NCBI GenBank assembly: GCA_900770165.1
Contig: CAAGJJ010000084.1
Span: 1-26,136 of the forward strand
DNA from: Clostridia bacterium
GTDB lineage: Bacteria; Bacillota; Clostridia; Oscillospirales; Acutalibacteraceae
Reading direction: 5' to 3'
Length of the DNA stretch: 26,136 bases
Part shown: positions 23,401 through 26,136 of the stretch, piece after piece
Layout of the letters: the number at the start of each line of letters is the position of its first letter
Numbering within the stretch: position 1 is the stretch's first letter
The notes under the pieces: generated by a model
What the model saw: the letters and a program-made list of their open reading frames with translations, nothing else
Database searches by the model: none
What the model was told of the DNA's origin: nothing
Program-made: the position numbers and the translations under genes

Positions 23401-24075
23401 CATTAAGCCTTCAAATATGCCCTCAATCACTTGAGGACGCCATACATACCTTTGCAGTTGTAAGTGTCGGCATAAGATATCTTGCCGAGGTATCCCTCTC
23501 GTCTTATCCGTCAATAAGACTCATATCCTATGGACTCTGCATATAAGTTTTCTTACTGCAGACAGAAGTCCCTACTAATACAAACCTGTCTAGCTTTCAC
23601 TCGCCACAAGATTCTCCTGGTCGCAACCAAAAGATGCCTTAAGCTACTCACTTATGCTTTGGTTTCTGATGTATATCCTTTTCAGATATACCCCAGCATC
23701 ATTGCGATGTTTTCCAATAGGCTATCGGGTTCGGCTCTGTTTCTATACCTTTCGGGTATGGCATAAACTGTTCCACCTCTGCGTCGAGGTCGCCTATCGA
23801 ACCATTGGGAAACCTATCATAAGCATTTTTCCATGCTCAACCATTCGTTAAAATGATTTTCAGTCTGCAATGATATGTATAACGCGCCATAATCGGATAC
23901 AATAGATATTCACAGTCAACTAACTATGTCTACATGTCGCCATGTAGAACTGCTCATATAGGTTCTCTTCTTGAAATAGCTCCTATCATTACAGTTATAT
24001 CATTCTTCCGACTATGCACCCAATTCCCGGTGGCTCCGGCATTATGATGGGTGTGGCATATTTGAAGGCTTAATG
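23401..24075 (-). ncRNA. 675-bp structured non-coding element with 21-bp terminal inverted repeat
   Basis: No credible gene lies between the AAA+ gene and the 317-aa gene. The ends are a perfect inverted repeat: 23401-23421 against 24055-24075, reading ATTAAGCCTTCAAATATGCC from both outer sides, plus one more pair. Inside are many hairpins: 23421-23436, 23469-23486, 23501-23520, 23671-23691, 23745-23759, 23775-23790 and 23930-23947. Read on the minus strand several loops are GNRA-type: CTACATG-GCGA-CATGTAG, CCTCAA-GTGA-TTGAGG, and GAAA in ATACCCGAAAGGTAT. Read on the plus strand they are not, so the RNA is probably minus-strand. Longer-range pairs are also visible (GGTTCG with CGAACC; ATAGGC with GCCTAT, possibly a pseudoknot). 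Candidates are a large ornate RNA of the ROOL/GOLLD sort, an intron-like or HEARO-like mobile RNA (it contains GGTTGCGACC at 23619-23628), or a MITE. None is proven. Confidence 0.7.
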
Positions 24076-24092
24076 ATCAACTCTTTGCATTA

Positions 24093-25046
24093 TTAGAATA
24101 TGCAAATCTGCGAATCCGCCTCTATTGTTGTTTTAAGGTACTCATAATCTATCGTGTATATATTTTTCTTATTTACATTCCCCCAGCCAATCCATTCATT
24201 TCTTATACCAACAGCTTCTTTTGCTTTTTCTAGACTTTTATATGAACGTACAAATTCTCCTGCTTTGTAATATTTGATATATTTCGAATAAAAATTTTCA
24301 AATTCATCAAACACATTCTCTTCCACATTTTCATATTTTTGTAAAAAAAGATTGTAACACTCAATCGGTGCATCTAACTTATAGCTACCCTCTTCATACT
24401 GTTCCTTCTGTACTTGAATGAGCCATCGAAATCCAGAAAATGTTCCATCGTTATTCTCACGAATCCAAAACTTAATGTATCCCTCTAATATATGGCTCTT
24501 ATATTTCATCCAAGGTACATCCTTATCCGACAAGCGATTTTCTTCAATTTCTCGTTTTCTAGCAATTGCTTCTTGCCTATTCTTGTCCCAACATTCTTGT
24601 GTTTTTCTATACACCATTCTTTCGTTTGGTGCATAGCGTTCTTTCCCAAATAGTAACCTCGCTGCGCTACAAGGAAATTCTTTATTTGATTCACTTTCCG
24701 TCTGATATATAGAATAGAATTTTTCAAAATAATCCATTCTAACAAGAAACATCCCTGCAAATTCAGGAATTATTTTCCAGTTTCCAATACTCTTAAATCC
24801 ATACTCATCTCTCGTACCATTCTCTCGATTGCGATATACCTCATACATCTCTGGAAAAAGTTTAACAATTTTGTCAACATGCCACTCCGTTCCACTTTGA
24901 CTTATTATGTATTCATCACCACTTTTAGTTATAAATATCACACAGCCCTGATTTCCCATACCTGGATAAGAAATGTCAAAAAATACAATTTCATCTATCA
25001 ATGCTTCATTTATATCCTCTAAATCAAATGTCCCCGACTTCCACAT
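24093..25046 (-). CDS. uncharacterised protein, immunity-like
   Basis: A 317-aa soluble protein with no named family. It opens with strands (FDLEDINEALIDEIVFFDIS, then GCVIFITKSGDEYIISQSGT), has a positively charged middle (NRQEAIARKREIEENRLSDK) and ends with a helical and strand mix (ECYNLFLQKYENVEENVFDE). The domain-like N-terminus, with 'GD-EY-I', is reminiscent of immunity proteins of polymorphic toxins, by style only. AAAGGAGGAAC lies about 9 bases before the ATG. The structured element begins 17 bp past its stop. Confidence 0.5.
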   Translation of the reverse strand: MWKSGTFDLEDINEALIDEIVFFDISYPGMGNQGCVIFITKSGDEYIISQSGTEWHVDKIVKLFPEMYEVYRNRENGTRDEYGFKSIGNWKIIPEFAGMFLVRMDYFEKFYSIYQTESESNKEFPCSAARLLFGKERYAPNERMVYRKTQECWDKNRQEAIARKREIEENRLSDKDVPWMKYKSHILEGYIKFWIRENNDGTFSGFRWLIQVQKEQYEEGSYKLDAPIECYNLFLQKYENVEENVFDEFENFYSKYIKYYKAGEFVRSYKSLEKAKEAVGIRNEWIGWGNVNKKNIYTIDYEYLKTTIEADSQICIF

Positions 25047-25159
25047 TGTTTTAATGTTCCTCCTTTAATAATCCTCCAAGCATATACCACCTAGTCCTCA
25101 AATCCCTATATTGGTTTTCCCATTAATTCGTAATCTATTGCAACCTTTGTGGCAAGGAA

Positions 25160-25648
25160 TTAATCCAAGTCCCCATGAATATAAAGCACTACAGCCTTAC
25201 ATACATCTGCAATTTGTTGAACAGAGAAATTAAGTATATGATTCATGGATTCATAAAAATGTTCTTTCAAAAGTTCATAACGAATAAGGCAACCGTTAAA
25301 AATATCTCCTTCATCCTCATCAAATATAAATGAGTGTTCATAGAGTGAATTACAATCATATGCCAAATGCATATTCAAATAATTCACAATCCTTGCTGCT
25401 CTAATTGCTTCCTCCTCATTATGGACGACCGGCTTACAATAATATGACTGACAATACAAGTGTTCATCCCTAAATCGAATACTAGTCTCTATATGTCCAC
25501 CTATAACATCCGGTATGCAAACACACGTATATAATGTATCTGACGAATCCAATATCGTCGGTTTGCTATCTTCACACAGAAATTTATATTCAATAAAATT
25601 GTGCTTAAAATAATCAATAATTCTTTTCTTTGCTTGTAGCTTATTCAT
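25160..25648 (-). CDS. uncharacterised protein, possibly YbjN-like
   Basis: A 162-aa protein with alpha-beta alternation: an N-terminal helix (KKRIIDYFKHNFIEYKF), strands (TLYTCVCIPDVIGGHIETSI), a helix around EEAIRAARIVNYLNMHLAYD, then strands and a long terminal helix (SVQQIADVCKAVVLYIHGDL). The 'RxxNYLN' helix followed by a strand pair and a long helix resembles the YbjN/type-III-chaperone-like fold, a weak resemblance. AGGATGGA precedes the ATG. Role unknown; it lies in the same run of small minus-strand genes. Confidence 0.5.
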   Translation of the reverse strand: MNKLQAKKRIIDYFKHNFIEYKFLCEDSKPTILDSSDTLYTCVCIPDVIGGHIETSIRFRDEHLYCQSYYCKPVVHNEEEAIRAARIVNYLNMHLAYDCNSLYEHSFIFDEDEGDIFNGCLIRYELLKEHFYESMNHILNFSVQQIADVCKAVVLYIHGDLD

Positions 25649-25660
25649 TCCATCCTGCCT

Positions 25661-25967
25661 CTACTCATCTCCAAATATTATTTTCTTATATCTTGGATTT
25701 TTCATTATTTCCTTAAAGGTAATTCTGTTTTTATTTACCAAAATATCATTTGAGCATATATCTGCCTTTAACAATTCGATTCCATCCCCATGATATGCGT
25801 CCGATTGTATACACACACCTTCAAAACCATATGTTATTCTTCCAAAAAATCCTTTTCCTCTGGCAATTCTTTATAACATTTGTATTTTAAATCTCTCCAT
25901 ATAATCAAGTGTTTTTTTCAATAAATTCAATACTTTTTGATACCTGTCATTGAATAGAACTGCGATT
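25661..25967 (-). pseudogene. remnant of a small protein gene with an in-frame TAA
   Basis: One frame reads SIIAVLFNDRYQKVLNLLKK then TLDYMERFKIQML, a TAA at 25871-25873, and then RIARGKGFFGRITYGFEGVC through KNPRYKKIIFGDE to a TAG at 25661. Composition on both sides of the stop is like a normal protein. An upstream TGA closes the frame, and no start with a ribosome site is evident. It is probably the 3' part of a decayed gene, family unknown. Confidence 0.5.
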
Positions 25968-25979
25968 ATGGAGTGATTT

Positions 25980-26136
25980 TTACCTCATACAGGGCAGATA
26001 TATAGTAATAATGGGTACACCAAATAAAGCGTCATCACTATCCGTTTTAAATGGCTTCGATGTATACCCATCCCTATATGGCAGCTCACCTCTCTTGTCC
26101 AACAGGATCATCTTCCTTGCGGTGGGTCCTCACTTC
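25980..26136 (-). CDS. partial gene at the right edge, C-terminus only
   Basis: A minus-strand frame enters from beyond the window and ends at TAA 25980-25982. It reads LLDKRGELPYRDGYTSKPFK, then TDSDDALFGVPIITIYL and PCMR. The first two-thirds look like a real protein tail; the last four residues may follow a frameshift, since another frame reads ALYEVKITP at the same place. No family recognised. Confidence 0.4.

Noticed and set aside
23530..23851. Open frames on the + strand inside the structured element
   Set aside because: Short, without ribosome sites, of odd composition, and crossing several hairpins; chance frames in a non-coding element.
23401..24075. Group II intron without ORF
   Set aside because: I could not find a domain V-like hairpin or a GTGCG 5' end on either strand; a covariance search would settle it.
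24506..24760. Minus-strand 84-codon frame inside the 317-aa gene
   Set aside because: Shadow frame of 24093-25046.
7518..25873. Stop-codon reassignment to explain the in-frame stops
   Set aside because: Both TAA and TAG are involved, and intact genes in the window use these same codons as ordinary stops; decay is simpler.
1..26136. tRNA or rRNA genes
   Set aside because: No cloverleaf-like or rRNA-like sequence was noticed on either strand.

Overview
The window looks like accessory DNA from a low-GC Firmicute, most likely a Lachnospiraceae-type Clostridium. The signs are AT-rich genes with strong GGAGG ribosome sites, a VirD4/PcfB conjugation pair of the kind found in clostridial conjugative elements, and fragments of large serine recombinases typical of such elements. 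Nearly all genes lie on the minus strand. I see no rRNA, tRNA, CRISPR array or housekeeping operon. Family names come from recognising motifs by eye; no database was searched.

Layout, left to right. (1) 91-1283: the remains of a conjugation module, a truncated VirD4-like coupling protein and an intact PcfB-type partner. (2) 1366-9515: a modular cassette array. Read on the minus strand, each unit has a near-identical 'leader' gene of unknown function (216 aa; copies at 7629-8279 and 4648-5298, and a decayed copy at 3166-3605). One or two unrelated cargo genes follow, then a shared block of about 85 bp holding a terminator hairpin and the dyad TGGACA-N3-TGTCCA. The cargos look like defence or abortive-infection genes: two HEPN-like proteins encoded together, a third protein with a KHG motif, a HExxH metalloprotease with a small membrane partner, and a frameshifted membrane protein. 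The last block abuts pcfB. (3) 9547-12860: a gene graveyard of phage and transposon pieces, comprising a RhuM N-terminus, a serine recombinase split by a KilA-N fragment, an intact ORF6N-PLD-like protein, a small HTH protein and a broken RlmD-like methyltransferase C-terminus. (4) 12974-14940: an uncharacterised minus-strand gene and a two-gene plus-strand module that resembles a toxin-antitoxin or effector pair.

(5) 15005-26136: a long run of small, mostly unrecognised minus-strand genes, including a decayed PPP-type phosphatase, an intact calcineurin-like phosphoesterase, SF0329-like and DUF551-like proteins, a DUF4253 protein and a 949-aa double AAA+ (CbxX/CfqX/SpoVK-like) ATPase. Such mixes of small one-off genes are common downstream of polymorphic-toxin loci, where they act as immunity or orphan-module genes. 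No toxin is visible here, so that reading is an inference.

The two most interesting items are the leader/cargo/terminator-dyad cassette array next to pcfB, and a 675-bp gene-free element at 23401-24075. The latter is bounded by a 21-bp perfect inverted repeat and is packed with hairpins whose loops are GNRA-type only when read on the minus strand, which suggests a large structured RNA.
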